64,000 bases of DNA. Origin: Pseudoalteromonas citrea. GTDB lineage: Bacteria > Pseudomonadota > Gammaproteobacteria > Enterobacterales > Alteromonadaceae. Every line of letters starts with the position of its first letter. Within the stretch, counting starts at the first letter, position 1. The notes below the pieces were generated by a model. It made no database searches. It saw only the letters and a list, made by a program, of their open reading frames with translations, and was not told the origin of the DNA. A program made the position numbers and the translations under genes. Below, one piece after another: positions 9,803 to 18,520 of this stretch. The stretch is from contig NZ_AHBZ03000012.1 of assembly GCF_000238375.3 (NCBI RefSeq), positions 372,001 through 436,000 of the forward strand, read 5' to 3'.

Positions 9803-11155
9803 CTACAGTCTCGATACATCATTTAATAAAGCAAAACATGTTAGAGCGATTAATAGCAATGCACCAACCTTAAACCCTAACTCTTGTGTCTTTTCAGAGA
9901 CTGGTTTTTTCCGGATTAGTTCAATTAAGTAATACATTAAATGCCCACCGTCTAAGACCGGTAGCGGCAATAAATTAAAAACACCTAAATTAACACTAAT
10001 TAGAGCTAAAAAGCCCAAAAATGCAACAATGCCATAGCTTACGCTATTGCCTGCACCTACAGCGATGCCGACCGGTCCACTTAAGTTTTTAACGGATACT
10101 TGGCCGGTAACTAAGTTGCCAATCATATCAAAACTAAGGCTAATTAGCTCATACGTCTTTTTTATGCCCAGCACCATACTATCCAAGGGACCATATTGTC
10201 TAGTTTCTATGTACCCTGTTGGCCATTCAGCTAATTGAGGTACAACCCCCAAATAACCAACCACTTCTCCACTTTTCAATGCTTTAGCATCAGGAATAAC
10301 CGTTAAAGTTAACTCCGTTTGAGCCCGATAGATTAAGATCCGAAGCGGTTGTTTTGCTGACACCTTAACTTTGTCCACCAAAGACTGCCAACTTGATACA
10401 TATTCGGAATCGATTGAGCGTACTATATCTCCGATCTGTAAACCCGCTTTTTCAGCAGCGGAGTCAGCTTGAATGTGGGCAAGTGTTAAAGTGATTTCTG
10501 GACGAAAGGGCTTTATGCCTACCGACTGAAGCGGGGCTTCATCCTGTTTATCAAGTTTCCAATCCGTTAATGGCAAAGTTCTTAATCTGATCTGCTGCTG
10601 CGCATCTTGAACCTTAACGACAACTTGCTCTTCACCTAAATGACTCATTAAGCCAAAAGTAACTTCTTGCCACGATGAAACGGGCTTATCACCCAGTTGT
10701 AATATCTGATCGCCAGCTTGTAAGCTTGCCGTTGCGGCTCGACTTTGCTCAACAACGCCCCCCACTACAGGCTTAACATTTTGAACGCCAATCATATACA
10801 TAGAAGCCAAAACAACAATGGCGAACAAGAAGTTTGCAATTGGTCCTGCAGCCACCACCGCTATTTTTGATACTACCGGTTTACTATCGAAAGCGAGGTG
10901 GCGTTTATGCTCTGGTACCTCATCAACCCTTCCATCCAACATTTTGACGTAACCGCCAAGTGGGATAAGGGCAATAACATATTCGGTTCCGAGCTTATCG
11001 TGCCATTTTAACAGCGGTTTCCCAAAACCAATTGAGAAACGCAGCACTTCTACAGAACACTTTCTAGCCACCCAAAAGTGGCCATATTCATGGACGGTTA
11101 CTAATATACCCAAAGCGATAATAAACGAACCGAGATTCCATAAAAATTCAAACAT
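9803..11155 (-). CDS. rseP: Site-2 intramembrane zinc metalloprotease RseP
   Basis: Cleaves anti-sigma factor RseA within the membrane in the sigma-E envelope-stress cascade. It has 450 residues. The zinc motif HEYGH is at residues 22-26 in the first membrane segment, two PDZ domains follow in the periplasmic part, and the third ligand lies in LPVLDGGH near the C-terminal membrane segments. The start is 2 bp after dxr; bamA follows. Confidence 0.97.
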   Translation of the reverse strand: MFEFLWNLGSFIIALGILVTVHEYGHFWVARKCSVEVLRFSIGFGKPLLKWHDKLGTEYVIALIPLGGYVKMLDGRVDEVPEHKRHLAFDSKPVVSKIAVVAAGPIANFLFAIVVLASMYMIGVQNVKPVVGGVVEQSRAATASLQAGDQILQLGDKPVSSWQEVTFGLMSHLGEEQVVVKVQDAQQQIRLRTLPLTDWKLDKQDEAPLQSVGIKPFRPEITLTLAHIQADSAAEKAGLQIGDIVRSIDSEYVSSWQSLVDKVKVSAKQPLRILIYRAQTELTLTVIPDAKALKSGEVVGYLGVVPQLAEWPTGYIETRQYGPLDSMVLGIKKTYELISLSFDMIGNLVTGQVSVKNLSGPVGIAVGAGNSVSYGIVAFLGFLALISVNLGVFNLLPLPVLDGGHLMYYLIELIRKKPVSEKTQELGFKVGALLLIALTCFALLNDVSRL

Positions 11156-11157
11156 AG

Positions 11158-12354
11158 TTAGTTCAACTCACCAATACATTGTTTTGCTATCACACGTGCT
11201 TGTGCATCTTGCTCCATTATTGCTTGTACCGAGTTTAATGAGTTTAATGTCGACTTAGCAAGTACCTCAGCGTTAATTCTGTAAATATCACAAAAGCCGA
11301 TTTTATTAGCTAAAAATGCGGCGACCGATATTTCATTGGCTGCGTTGACTGTGGTGGTTGCTGCTTGACCAGAACGACACGCTTCCATCGCAAGCGCTAA
11401 GTTTGGGTAACGATTAAAGTCTGGTTTAGTGAAGGTAAAATTAGCAATGGTTGAAAAGTCTAAAGGCGCAACCCCTGCATCTATGCGCTCAGGGTAAGCG
11501 AGTCCGTAGGCAATTGGCGTACGCATGTCAGGCTGCCCCATCTGCGCAATCACGGAACCATCTTTGTATTGCACCATTGAGTGGATCATACTTTGCGGGT
11601 GAATAACCACTTCAATATCATCGACGGTGCAATTAAACAGCCATTTGGCTTCAATAAATTCAAGCCCTTTATTCATCATCGTCGCAGAGTCTACTGAGAT
11701 TTTTTGACCCATTGACCAGTTTGGATGCGCGACCGCTTCTTTGACGGTTACATCAGAAAACGTCTTTAAATCACGAGTTAAAAACGGGCCACCAGAACCA
11801 GTTAATAAAATCTTATTGATCCCTTGGCTGTGTAGCCCTAATTCAATATTTTGTTGCAGCGTATGGGGCAGGCATTGATATATTGCGTTATGTTCACTGT
11901 CAATTGGCAATAGCGTTGCGCCATGCTTTGCTACTTTATCCATAAATAGTTGCCCAGACATCACCAGCGACTCTTTATTGGCTAGCAAAACCTTTTTACC
12001 AGCCTCTACGGCGGCAAGCGTAGGTAATAATCCCGCAGCGCCAACAATGGCTGACATTACAGTATCAACGTCGCTGTGAGCAGCAAGATCACACATAGCC
12101 TGCGTCCCACTCATAACTTCAATGTGAGTATGCTTAAGCGCTTCTTTAAGCTCTTGTGCCGCCTTATCGCTATGCATAATGGCATACTTAGGCTGATGCG
12201 TTGTACAAAGCGTCAGCATGCGCTCTACATTGCTACCCGCAGCCAATGCAAATACTGAGTAACGATCTAAGTTTCTTTGAATCACATCAAGCGTTGATAA
12301 GCCTATAGACCCTGTCGCCCCGAGTATGACCACATTACTTTTTATAGTCATAAA
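11158..12354 (-). CDS. dxr: 1-deoxy-D-xylulose 5-phosphate reductoisomerase
   Basis: Second enzyme of the MEP isoprenoid pathway, NADPH-dependent. From the ATG at 12354 it has 398 residues, exactly the E. coli length. The dinucleotide motif GATGSIGLST opens the protein; the metal-site motif VDSEHNA and the substrate-loop motif VDSATMMNKGLE are intact. The start overlaps the end of cdsA by 7 bp. The order uppS-cdsA-dxr differs from E. coli, where dxr precedes uppS, but I recall the same order from Vibrio and Pseudomonas. Confidence 0.97.
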   Translation of the reverse strand, partial: FMTIKSNVVILGATGSIGLSTLDVIQRNLDRYSVFALAAGSNVERMLTLCTTHQPKYAIMHSDKAAQELKEALKHTHIEVMSGTQAMCDLAAHSDVDTVMSAIVGAAGLLPTLAAVEAGKKVLLANKESLVMSGQLFMDKVAKHGATLLPIDSEHNAIYQCLPHTLQQNIELGLHSQGINKILLTGSGGPFLTRDLKTFSDVTVKEAVAHPNWSMGQKISVDSATMMNKGLEFIEAKWLFNCTVDDIEVVIHPQSMIHSMVQYKDGSVIAQMGQPDMRTPIAYGLAYPERIDAGVAPLDFSTIANFTFTKPDFNRYPNLALAMEACRSGQAATTTVNAANEISVAAFLANKIGFCDIYRINAEVLAKSTLNSLNSVQAIMEQDAQARVIAKQCIGELN

Positions 12355-13214
12355 GTCACGGTCCATGCGTAACACAAGGCAAAAATAGGTGCTGCAGCCG
12401 TTAAGCTATCAATTCTATCCAATATACCACCGTGGCCCGGTAATATAGAGCCTGAGTCCTTTAAACCTGCTTCACGCTTAAACATGCTTTCAAGTAAATC
12501 GCCAATCGCTGAAAACAACGCTATCACTACCGTTAATCCACCGAATAACAACCATTGATGAAGTTCAACCTCGGCAAAGTAACAAAATATGAGTACAAAA
12601 ATAACTGACGTAAGCACCCCGCCTAGTAAACCTTCAATGGTTTTATTGGGGCTCACTTTAGGCATAAGTTTACGTTTACCAAAATTTTTGCCCGCAAAAT
12701 ATGCTCCAATATCGGCACTCCAGACAATACCTAAAACCACCATTATCAAGGTTGAACCATATTGTTGAGCTTGCATATATTCAGCGCTGCGCATGACATT
12801 CAATGCAAGCCACAACGGAATAAGTGTGAGAATACCGGCGATGGCTCGCATTATGATGCCGTCGCTCCAAGCACGACTCATTGCGGGGTATTTAAATACA
12901 AGAAAAGTGGCGACTAACCACCAAGCAAAAGACAAAGTAAAAATATAGTTCGCATCAGCGACGAGCTTACCTTGTTGCCACAATGATTCTATGGGCCAAT
13001 GTAAGTGTAATATCGAGATAATAACGCCCATTAACGCCACTACACACAAGCGTTGACGAGTTTTAGCCAACCCCATAAAAGCAGACCACTCCCATGCACC
13101 GAGCAATACGATAGCGGCCGCGATAAAACTAAATAAAGCCAGTGGCGTATAAAACACCAAAAGTAGCGCCAGCGGTGCGAGTACCACTGAAGTCAAAATT
13201 CGTTGTTTAAGCAA
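12348..13214 (-). CDS. cdsA: Phosphatidate cytidylyltransferase
   Basis: Makes CDP-diacylglycerol, the precursor of all phospholipids. The 288-residue polytopic membrane protein has about eight hydrophobic segments. The C-terminal CTP-transferase signature is present (SMFKREAGLKDSGSILPGHG, then GGILDRIDSL). It starts 11 bp after uppS and overlaps dxr. Confidence 0.96.
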   Translation of the reverse strand: MLKQRILTSVVLAPLALLLVFYTPLALFSFIAAAIVLLGAWEWSAFMGLAKTRQRLCVVALMGVIISILHLHWPIESLWQQGKLVADANYIFTLSFAWWLVATFLVFKYPAMSRAWSDGIIMRAIAGILTLIPLWLALNVMRSAEYMQAQQYGSTLIMVVLGIVWSADIGAYFAGKNFGKRKLMPKVSPNKTIEGLLGGVLTSVIFVLIFCYFAEVELHQWLLFGGLTVVIALFSAIGDLLESMFKREAGLKDSGSILPGHGGILDRIDSLTAAAPIFALCYAWTVTL

Positions 13215-13225
13215 ATTAATTACCT

Positions 13226-13999
13226 TTAACTTGTTACTTTAGACACAGCGAGTAGTTCTTTTATTTGATCGCCGGTGCAGCCAAAACGTCGTTCTCTAGA
13301 CACATAGCATGCAATTGCCTCTGCAAACGCCTCTTCATTAAAGTCAGGCCAGAGTGTATCTGTGAAATAGAGTTCAGCATATGCCGCTTGCCAAAGCAAA
13401 AAATTACTAATACGACAATCACCGCCCGTTCGTATTAATAAATCTAGTTCGCTTTGATGTGCCATAGAAAGCTGTTTTGTTATTGCTTCTTCCGTGATAT
13501 CACTTGGCTGAATTTTTCCTTCACTAGCCTGTATAGCAAGCTTTTGTGCCGCTTGAGTTATATCCCAACGTCCACCATAGTTTGCTGCAATATTTAGCTG
13601 TAAGCCTGTATTTTGCTCTGTTAATGCATGAGCTGCTTGTACCCGCTCTTGCAAAGAGGCCGGAAAGCGCGATATTTCCCCAATAACGTTCAATTTAACA
13701 TTATTTTTATGAAGCTTTTTCACTTCTTTGGTCAATACAAAGAGAAATAACTCCATTAATGTACTTACTTCATCTTCAGGGCGACGCCAGTTTTCGCTAC
13801 TAAATGCAAATAAAGTCAATGACTCTATTTTTAGCTTTGAACAAAACTGTACTGCAGTACGAACCGCATCGACGCCTTTCTTATGACCATACGTCCGAGG
13901 TCGATTGCGAGACTGCGCCCACCGTCCATTGCCATCCATAATAATTGCGATGTGTTTTGGCAATGACTGCTGCGAAATTGTGTCAGCGTTTAAACCCAT
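13226..13999 (-). CDS. uppS: Isoprenyl (undecaprenyl-diphosphate) synthase
   Basis: Cis-prenyltransferase that makes the C55 lipid carrier for peptidoglycan and O-antigen. It has 257 residues. The diphosphate-binding motif IMDGNGRWA with its catalytic Asp, the FSSENW segment, and the C-terminal [20 protein letters not shown] region are present. It follows the terminator-like hairpin after frr, so its own promoter should be nearby or that terminator is leaky. Confidence 0.97.
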   Translation of the reverse strand: MGLNADTISQQSLPKHIAIIMDGNGRWAQSRNRPRTYGHKKGVDAVRTAVQFCSKLKIESLTLFAFSSENWRRPEDEVSTLMELFLFVLTKEVKKLHKNNVKLNVIGEISRFPASLQERVQAAHALTEQNTGLQLNIAANYGGRWDITQAAQKLAIQASEGKIQPSDITEEAITKQLSMAHQSELDLLIRTGGDCRISNFLLWQAAYAELYFTDTLWPDFNEEAFAEAIACYVSRERRFGCTGDQIKELLAVSKVTS

Positions 14000-14015
14000 A
14001 AATCCCGATTTCTAT

Positions 14016-14052
14016 AAAAAAAAACGCCGCCTAGTATACCCCAGACAGCGTT
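14016..14052 (-). terminator. Intrinsic terminator after frr
   Basis: Arms at 14023-14032 and 14043-14052 form a 10-bp stem with two G-U pairs on the minus-strand transcript, followed by nine consecutive Us (from A-run 14016-14024). The 10-nt loop carries TATACT, which resembles a -10 element for uppS. It lies between frr (ends 14077) and uppS (starts 13999). Confidence 0.75.
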
Positions 14053-14076
14053 GCAAAACTAATAAATTTGAATTGC

Positions 14077-14634
14077 TTAGATTTCCATCAATTCAGCTTC
14101 TTTAGCGCTCAATTGCGTATCCATTTCTTTAACAAACTTGTCTGTAAGCTTTTGAACTTCATCTTCAGCTTGACGCGCTTCATCTTCAGAAATGTCTTTA
14201 TCTTTCAATAACGACTTAATATCGCCATTGGCATCACGACGAATATTACGAATAGCAACACGGCCGCCTTCAACTTCACCACGAACAATTTTGATTAAAT
14301 CTTTACGGCGCTCTTCAGTCAATGGTGGTAATGGTACACGAATAATAGTACCTGCCGACATTGGGTTCAAGCCTAAATCAGAAGACATAATTGCCTTTTC
14401 AACAGCCTGAGCCAAAGACTTATCAAATACGCTAATTGTTAGCGTACGAGAATCTTCTGTAGATACGTTTGCAACTTGGTTCAACGGTGTATCAGCACCG
14501 TAGTAAGACACCATGATACCGTCTAACAATGCAGGGTGTGCACGGCCAGTACGGATTTTAGAAAGTTGACTAGCTAGGGCTGCCACACTTTTTTGCATGC
14601 GCTCTTGCGCGTCTTTTTTAATATCGTTAATCAC
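14077..14634 (-). CDS. frr: Ribosome recycling factor
   Basis: Splits post-termination ribosomes together with EF-G. Its 185 residues match the family exactly. The [14 protein letters not shown] segment, the [13 protein letters not shown] motif and the basic [14 protein letters not shown] stretch are typical. It is 23 bp downstream of pyrH and is followed by a strong intrinsic terminator, so pyrH-frr looks like a two-gene unit. Confidence 0.97.
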   Translation of the reverse strand: MINDIKKDAQERMQKSVAALASQLSKIRTGRAHPALLDGIMVSYYGADTPLNQVANVSTEDSRTLTISVFDKSLAQAVEKAIMSSDLGLNPMSAGTIIRVPLPPLTEERRKDLIKIVRGEVEGGRVAIRNIRRDANGDIKSLLKDKDISEDEARQAEDEVQKLTDKFVKEMDTQLSAKEAELMEI

Positions 14635-14657
14635 AATTCAATCCTAGTCTTGTTTGA

Positions 14658-15395
14658 TTATTCAGAAGGTGCTGAAGAGATAAGAGTACCCTCTTCTTCG
14701 CCCATAATGACGCGCTTCAACGCGCCAGGTTTATTCATGTTAAATACGCTTAGTGGCATATTATGGTCACGAGCTAGCGTAAATGCCGCTAAGTCCATCA
14801 CCTTTAATTCTTGATCAATGATCTCATTGTACGTCAAATGACGATACAAGGTTGCCTCAGGGTTCTTAACTGGGTCATCACTAAATACGCCATCAACTTT
14901 CGTCGCTTTGATCACAGTATCGGCTTCAATTTCAATACCACGTAGACAGGCCGCTGAATCAGTTGTGAAAAATGGATTACCCGTGCCTGCTGAGAAAATA
15001 ACAACTCGGCCGGATTTTAACAAGCTAATCGCTTCCGCCCAGTTGTATGCATCACACACACCATTAAGTGGGATTGCCGACATTAAACGGCAATTTACAA
15101 ACGCACGGTGCAGTGCGTCACGCATTGCTAAACCGTTCATCACGGTTGCAAGCATGCCCATGTGGTCGCCAACTACACGGTTCATACCCGCTTCAGCCAA
15201 TGAACCACCGCGTAAGAAGTTACCGCCCCCGATAACTAAACCCACTTCTACGTCGAGCTCTACTAATTCTTTTATTTCTTGTGCCATACGATCCAATACT
15301 TTTGGATCAATGCCAAAGCCTTCATCTCCCATTAAAGCTTCACCGCTTAGTTTGAGAAGAACGCGTCTAAAAACAGGTTTTCGATTGATAGTCAT
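14658..15395 (-). CDS. pyrH: UMP kinase
   Basis: Phosphorylates UMP to UDP for pyrimidine nucleotide synthesis. From the ATG at 15395 it has 245 residues (E. coli 241), beginning [21 protein letters not shown] with the amino-acid-kinase phosphate loop; GGGNFLRGG and the [10 protein letters not shown] segment are also typical. GGAAAC precedes this ATG. A longer reading frame from 15452 would start inside a 12-bp terminator stem, so I reject it. Confidence 0.97.
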   Translation of the reverse strand: MTINRKPVFRRVLLKLSGEALMGDEGFGIDPKVLDRMAQEIKELVELDVEVGLVIGGGNFLRGGSLAEAGMNRVVGDHMGMLATVMNGLAMRDALHRAFVNCRLMSAIPLNGVCDAYNWAEAISLLKSGRVVIFSAGTGNPFFTTDSAACLRGIEIEADTVIKATKVDGVFSDDPVKNPEATLYRHLTYNEIIDQELKVMDLAAFTLARDHNMPLSVFNMNKPGALKRVIMGEEEGTLISSAPSE

Positions 15396-15423
15396 AGTTT
15401 CCGGGCCATTTGTAAAAGTGAGA

Positions 15424-15468
15424 TAAAAAATAACCGCGCTTATGAAAGTCATAAATGCGCGGTTATTT
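15424..15468 (-). terminator. Intrinsic terminator after tsf
   Basis: A perfect 12-bp stem, 15428-15439 with 15457-15468 (AAATAACCGCGC and its complement), encloses a second small stem (TTATGA/TCATAA). On the minus strand it runs into TTATTTTTTAT. It should end rpsB-tsf transcripts before pyrH. Confidence 0.8.
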
Positions 15469-15493
15469 TAAAGAATTTTCAGCATTGAAGCAA
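15465..15493 (-). promoter_or_regulatory. Candidate sigma-70 promoter for pyrH-frr
   Basis: On the minus strand TTGCTT (15488-15493) is followed after exactly 17 bp by TAAAAT (15465-15470), about 70-75 bp before the pyrH ATG. The -10 element abuts the upstream arm of the tsf terminator, so the two signals overlap. Confidence 0.5.
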
Positions 15494-15545
15494 AAGCAAA
15501 TCCACCATTATGGCCTCATTGCTTTTTTTGCTGAGAAAAGAGAGA

Positions 15546-16397
15546 TTACTCGCCTTTTGCAGCTGCGATTTGAGCAGCAACTTCAGCAGCGAAATCTTCT
15601 TCTTTCTTCTCGATACCTTCGCCAACTTCTAAACGTACGAAGTTAGATACTGTTGCGCCTTTTTCTTTAAGGATATCGCCAACAGATTTTTTAGGTTCCA
15701 TGATGAAAGCCTGACCAGTAAGAGAGATCTCACCAGTGAACTTCTTCATACGACCAACAACCATTTTCTCTGCGATTTCAGCAGGCTTGCCTTCGTTCAT
15801 CGCGATATCGATTTGAACCGCTTTTTCTTTTTCAACTACGTCTGCAGGTACGTCTTCTGGGTTTACGTACTCAGGCTTAGATGCAGCAACGTGCATAGCT
15901 ACGTGCTTAAGCGTTTCTGCGTCAGCTTCACCAGCAACAACAACACCGATACGCTCACCGTGACGGTATGTAGAAAGGCTTGCACCATCGATGTACTCAA
16001 CGCGACGAACGTTGATGTTTTCACCGATTTTAGCAACTAATGCAACGCGTGCTTCTTCAAACTGTGCTTGAAGCTCAGCAACAGCAACTTTAGAAGTTGC
16101 AGCAACGTCTAGTACAGAGTTAGCGAACGCAAGGAAGCTCTCATCTTTAGCAACGAAGTCTGTTTGACAGTTAACTTCTAGAAGTGCAGCAAAACCAGCG
16201 CCTTCTTTGATAAGGATTGTGCCTTCAGCAGCAATGTTACCTGCTTTTTTAGCAGCTTTTGCAGCACCGCTCTTACGCATGTTTTCAATTGCTAGTTCGA
16301 TATCACCAGCAGTTTCAGTTAGCGCTTTTTTACAATCCATCATGCCAGCGCCAGTACGCTCGCGTAATTCTTTAACTAGGGCAGCAGTTACAGCCAT
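15546..16397 (-). CDS. tsf: Elongation factor Ts
   Basis: Guanine-nucleotide exchange factor for EF-Tu. The ATG at 16397 is preceded by GAGGATAT and gives 283 residues, the E. coli length. The N-terminal UBA-like domain with [19 protein letters not shown] and the [10 protein letters not shown] motif are present. A frame open to 16460 would run into the rpsB-tsf hairpin and is not the start. It is the second gene of the rpsB-tsf operon. Confidence 0.97.
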   Translation of the reverse strand: MAVTAALVKELRERTGAGMMDCKKALTETAGDIELAIENMRKSGAAKAAKKAGNIAAEGTILIKEGAGFAALLEVNCQTDFVAKDESFLAFANSVLDVAATSKVAVAELQAQFEEARVALVAKIGENINVRRVEYIDGASLSTYRHGERIGVVVAGEADAETLKHVAMHVAASKPEYVNPEDVPADVVEKEKAVQIDIAMNEGKPAEIAEKMVVGRMKKFTGEISLTGQAFIMEPKKSVGDILKEKGATVSNFVRLEVGEGIEKKEEDFAAEVAAQIAAAKGE

Positions 16398-16455
16398 TAG
16401 TATATCCTCAGTTCTGAATATGTTTAGGGAAGCGGGATGACCGCTCTTCAAGAAT

Positions 16456-16490
16456 ATCAAGTCTTCATCACGAATTGATGAAGACTTGAT
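16456..16490 (-). promoter_or_regulatory. 15-bp perfect hairpin between rpsB and tsf
   Basis: Arms 16456-16470 and 16476-16490 are exact complements with a 5-nt loop. It starts 10 bp after the rpsB stop. No U-tract follows on the minus strand, so it is more likely a 3'-end stabiliser, processing site or weak attenuator than a full terminator. It could set the S2 to EF-Ts ratio. Confidence 0.6.
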
Positions 16491-16499
16491 GACAGCTAA

Positions 16500-17228
16500 T
16501 TACTCAGCTTCAACGAAATCGTCGTTCTCTGCTTGAGCAACGATATTGCTTTCACGGCCTTCAGTGATAGCAGTTGCAACAGCGCCAGTGTAAAGCTGGA
16601 TAGCACGGATTGCATCGTCGTTACCTGGGATGATGAAATCAACACCATCTGGGTTCGAGTTTGTATCAACTACTGATACTACTGGAATACCTAGGTTGTT
16701 AGCTTCGCGAATTGCAATGTGCTCGTGATCTGCATCGATAACGAAGATAGCGTCTGGAAGACCGCCCATATCTTTGATACCGCCAAGGCTTTTTTCAAGC
16801 TTTTCCATTTCACGAGTAAGCATTAACGCTTCTTTTTTAGTTAGCTTCTCGAAAGTACCGTCTTGGCTTTGAGTTTCAAGGTCTTTAAGACGCTTGATTG
16901 ATTGACGAACTGTTTTCCAGTTAGTCAACATACCACCTAACCAACGGTGATTTACGTAGAACTGCTCACTTTGAAGAGCTGACTCTTTAACTGCTTCGCT
17001 TGCAGCGCGCTTAGTACCTACGAAAAGAATTTTACCTTTGTTAGAAGCCGCGTTCTGTAAGAACTTAAGTGCGTCATTGAACATTGGTACAGTTTTTTCA
17101 AGGTTGATGATATGTACACGGTTACGAGCGCCGAAGATGAAAGGCTTCATCTTTGGGTTCCAGTAACGTGCTTGGTGACCGAAGTGAACACCAGCTTGAA
17201 GCATATCGCGCATTGAAACGTTTGCCAT
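16500..17228 (-). CDS. rpsB: 30S ribosomal protein S2
   Basis: Small-subunit ribosomal protein of 242 residues (E. coli 241). The start [19 protein letters not shown] and the motifs [13 protein letters not shown] and [12 protein letters not shown] are diagnostic. Its strong ribosome-binding site (AGAGGAAATTAAA) precedes the ATG. A long leader and a promoter with a GC-rich discriminator lie upstream. In E. coli, S2 represses its own operon through the leader; that is family knowledge and not shown here. Confidence 0.98.
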   Translation of the reverse strand: MANVSMRDMLQAGVHFGHQARYWNPKMKPFIFGARNRVHIINLEKTVPMFNDALKFLQNAASNKGKILFVGTKRAASEAVKESALQSEQFYVNHRWLGGMLTNWKTVRQSIKRLKDLETQSQDGTFEKLTKKEALMLTREMEKLEKSLGGIKDMGGLPDAIFVIDADHEHIAIREANNLGIPVVSVVDTNSNPDGVDFIIPGNDDAIRAIQLYTGAVATAITEGRESNIVAQAENDDFVEAE

Positions 17229-17409
17229 TTTAATTTCCTCTAATTTAGTTAGGGTTAAGCCTCCACATATCCCATAGCACCAACATGTTCAGTATTTTAC
17301 TAAGACATGCACCCAAGTGTATGTGTCGATATGTGTGTGTGTTAAAATAAAATTGTGGTTGCCTTAAATACAAACATCTCTAAGATAAATTTGTAAAAAG
17401 ACGGCGCGC

Positions 17410-17438
17410 TTTATACCATATAAAATAACAGAACTCAA
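17410..17438 (-). promoter_or_regulatory. Promoter of rpsB-tsf with GC-rich discriminator
   Basis: On the minus strand TTGAGT (17433-17438), a 17-bp spacer and TATAAA (17410-17415) are followed directly by GCGCGCC. Such a discriminator is typical of stringently controlled ribosomal promoters. The leader is about 170-180 nt to the rpsB ATG, long enough to hold the S2-binding structure known in E. coli. The 17229-17496 gap contains no other gene. Confidence 0.65.
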
Positions 17439-17496
17439 CAATCAGTATAAAAATTGTGCGTTGTAACTAACTTAAAATAACCGACTTGGAGTCTGA

Positions 17497-18288
17497 ATGA
17501 GTGCAGTGATTAAAACCCCTGAAGAAATCGAAAAAATGCGTATTGCCGGGCGTTTAGCCGCGGAAGTATTGGAAATGATTGAGCCGCATGTGAAGCCAGG
17601 GGTCACAACAGACGAGCTAAATACAATTTGTCATGGCTACATTGTAAATAAGCAACAGGGCATACCCGCCCCGCTTAATTACCATGGTTTTCCAAAGTCG
17701 ATTTGTACGTCCGTTAATCACGTAATTTGTCATGGTATTCCTAATGACAAAGCTCTAAAAGATGGTGACAGTGTCAATATTGATATTACCGTAATTAAAG
17801 ATGGCTATCATGGCGACACCTCAAAAATGTTTCATGTAGGCACGCCAAATATCCAAGGTAAACGTCTTGCTGAGATCACCCAAGAAAGCCTTTACCTTGC
17901 CATTAAAATGGTAAAACCAGGTGCGCGCTTAGGTGATATTGGAGCTGCAATTCAAAAGTACGCTGAAGGCTTTAATTACTCCATCGTACGCGAATATTGC
18001 GGCCATGGCATTGGTGCTGAGTTCCACGAAGAGCCACAAGTTATGCATTACGGTAAACCAGGCACTGGAGAAACATTGAAAGCGGGTATGTGTTTAACCA
18101 TTGAGCCAATGGTTAACGCCGGTAAACGCCAATGTAAAGTGCTAAAAGATAACTGGACCGTGGTGACTAAAGACAGAAGTTTGTCGGCTCAGTGGGAACA
18201 CACTTTACTGGTAACAGATAACGGGGTAGAAATCTTAACGCACCGTAATGACGATACCATCGACAGAGTAATTGAACACACTGCATAA
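17497..18288 (+). CDS. map: Methionine aminopeptidase, type I
   Basis: Removes the N-terminal methionine from nascent proteins. Its 263 residues match the short type I form without a zinc-finger extension. The metal-ligand segments NIDITV, GDTSKMF, CGHGIG, TIEPM and WEHTLLV are all present. The ATG is preceded by TTGGAG. It is divergent from rpsB, as in E. coli, across a 268-bp gap. Confidence 0.97.
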   Translation: MSAVIKTPEEIEKMRIAGRLAAEVLEMIEPHVKPGVTTDELNTICHGYIVNKQQGIPAPLNYHGFPKSICTSVNHVICHGIPNDKALKDGDSVNIDITVIKDGYHGDTSKMFHVGTPNIQGKRLAEITQESLYLAIKMVKPGARLGDIGAAIQKYAEGFNYSIVREYCGHGIGAEFHEEPQVMHYGKPGTGETLKAGMCLTIEPMVNAGKRQCKVLKDNWTVVTKDRSLSAQWEHTLLVTDNGVEILTHRNDDTIDRVIEHTA

Positions 18289-18361
18289 TTGCAGCTATAA
18301 CCTGTGATATAGCTGTAATTTGACTACGAGTGAGTAAAGACTGGTCGGTACTTTACTCACT
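18289..18361 (+). terminator. Two tandem hairpins downstream of map
   Basis: The first hairpin pairs 18289-18299 with 18308-18318 (11 bp, one G-U pair) right at the map stop codon and is followed by TTTGAC. The second pairs 18329-18339 with 18351-18361 (GTGAGTAAAG type) and is followed by TGACC. Neither has a long U-tract, so termination would be weak. The 232-bp gap to glnD shows no gene; the glnD promoter should lie in 18360-18500. Confidence 0.45.
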
Positions 18362-18520
18362 TGACCTAATACGCAATAAAAAATGTAGTTCAAGCGTTGC
18401 CCTTTGTGCTCAAGTCAGTAAGCTAGGTTAATCCTTTGCATGTATATTGAGCCTGCACACAGTCATGTGCTCAACATAACCGATTGCATAAACCTAATCA
18501 GACGGATCAGGGAGCCTTAA

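Noticed and set aside
14908-15426. 172-codon open frame on the plus strand
   Set aside because: Antisense to pyrH and running into the terminator; no supporting signal.
15396-15452. Nineteen-codon N-terminal extension of PyrH
   Set aside because: It would start inside the tsf terminator and lacks a ribosome-binding site; 15395 has GGAAAC upstream and gives the usual N-terminus.
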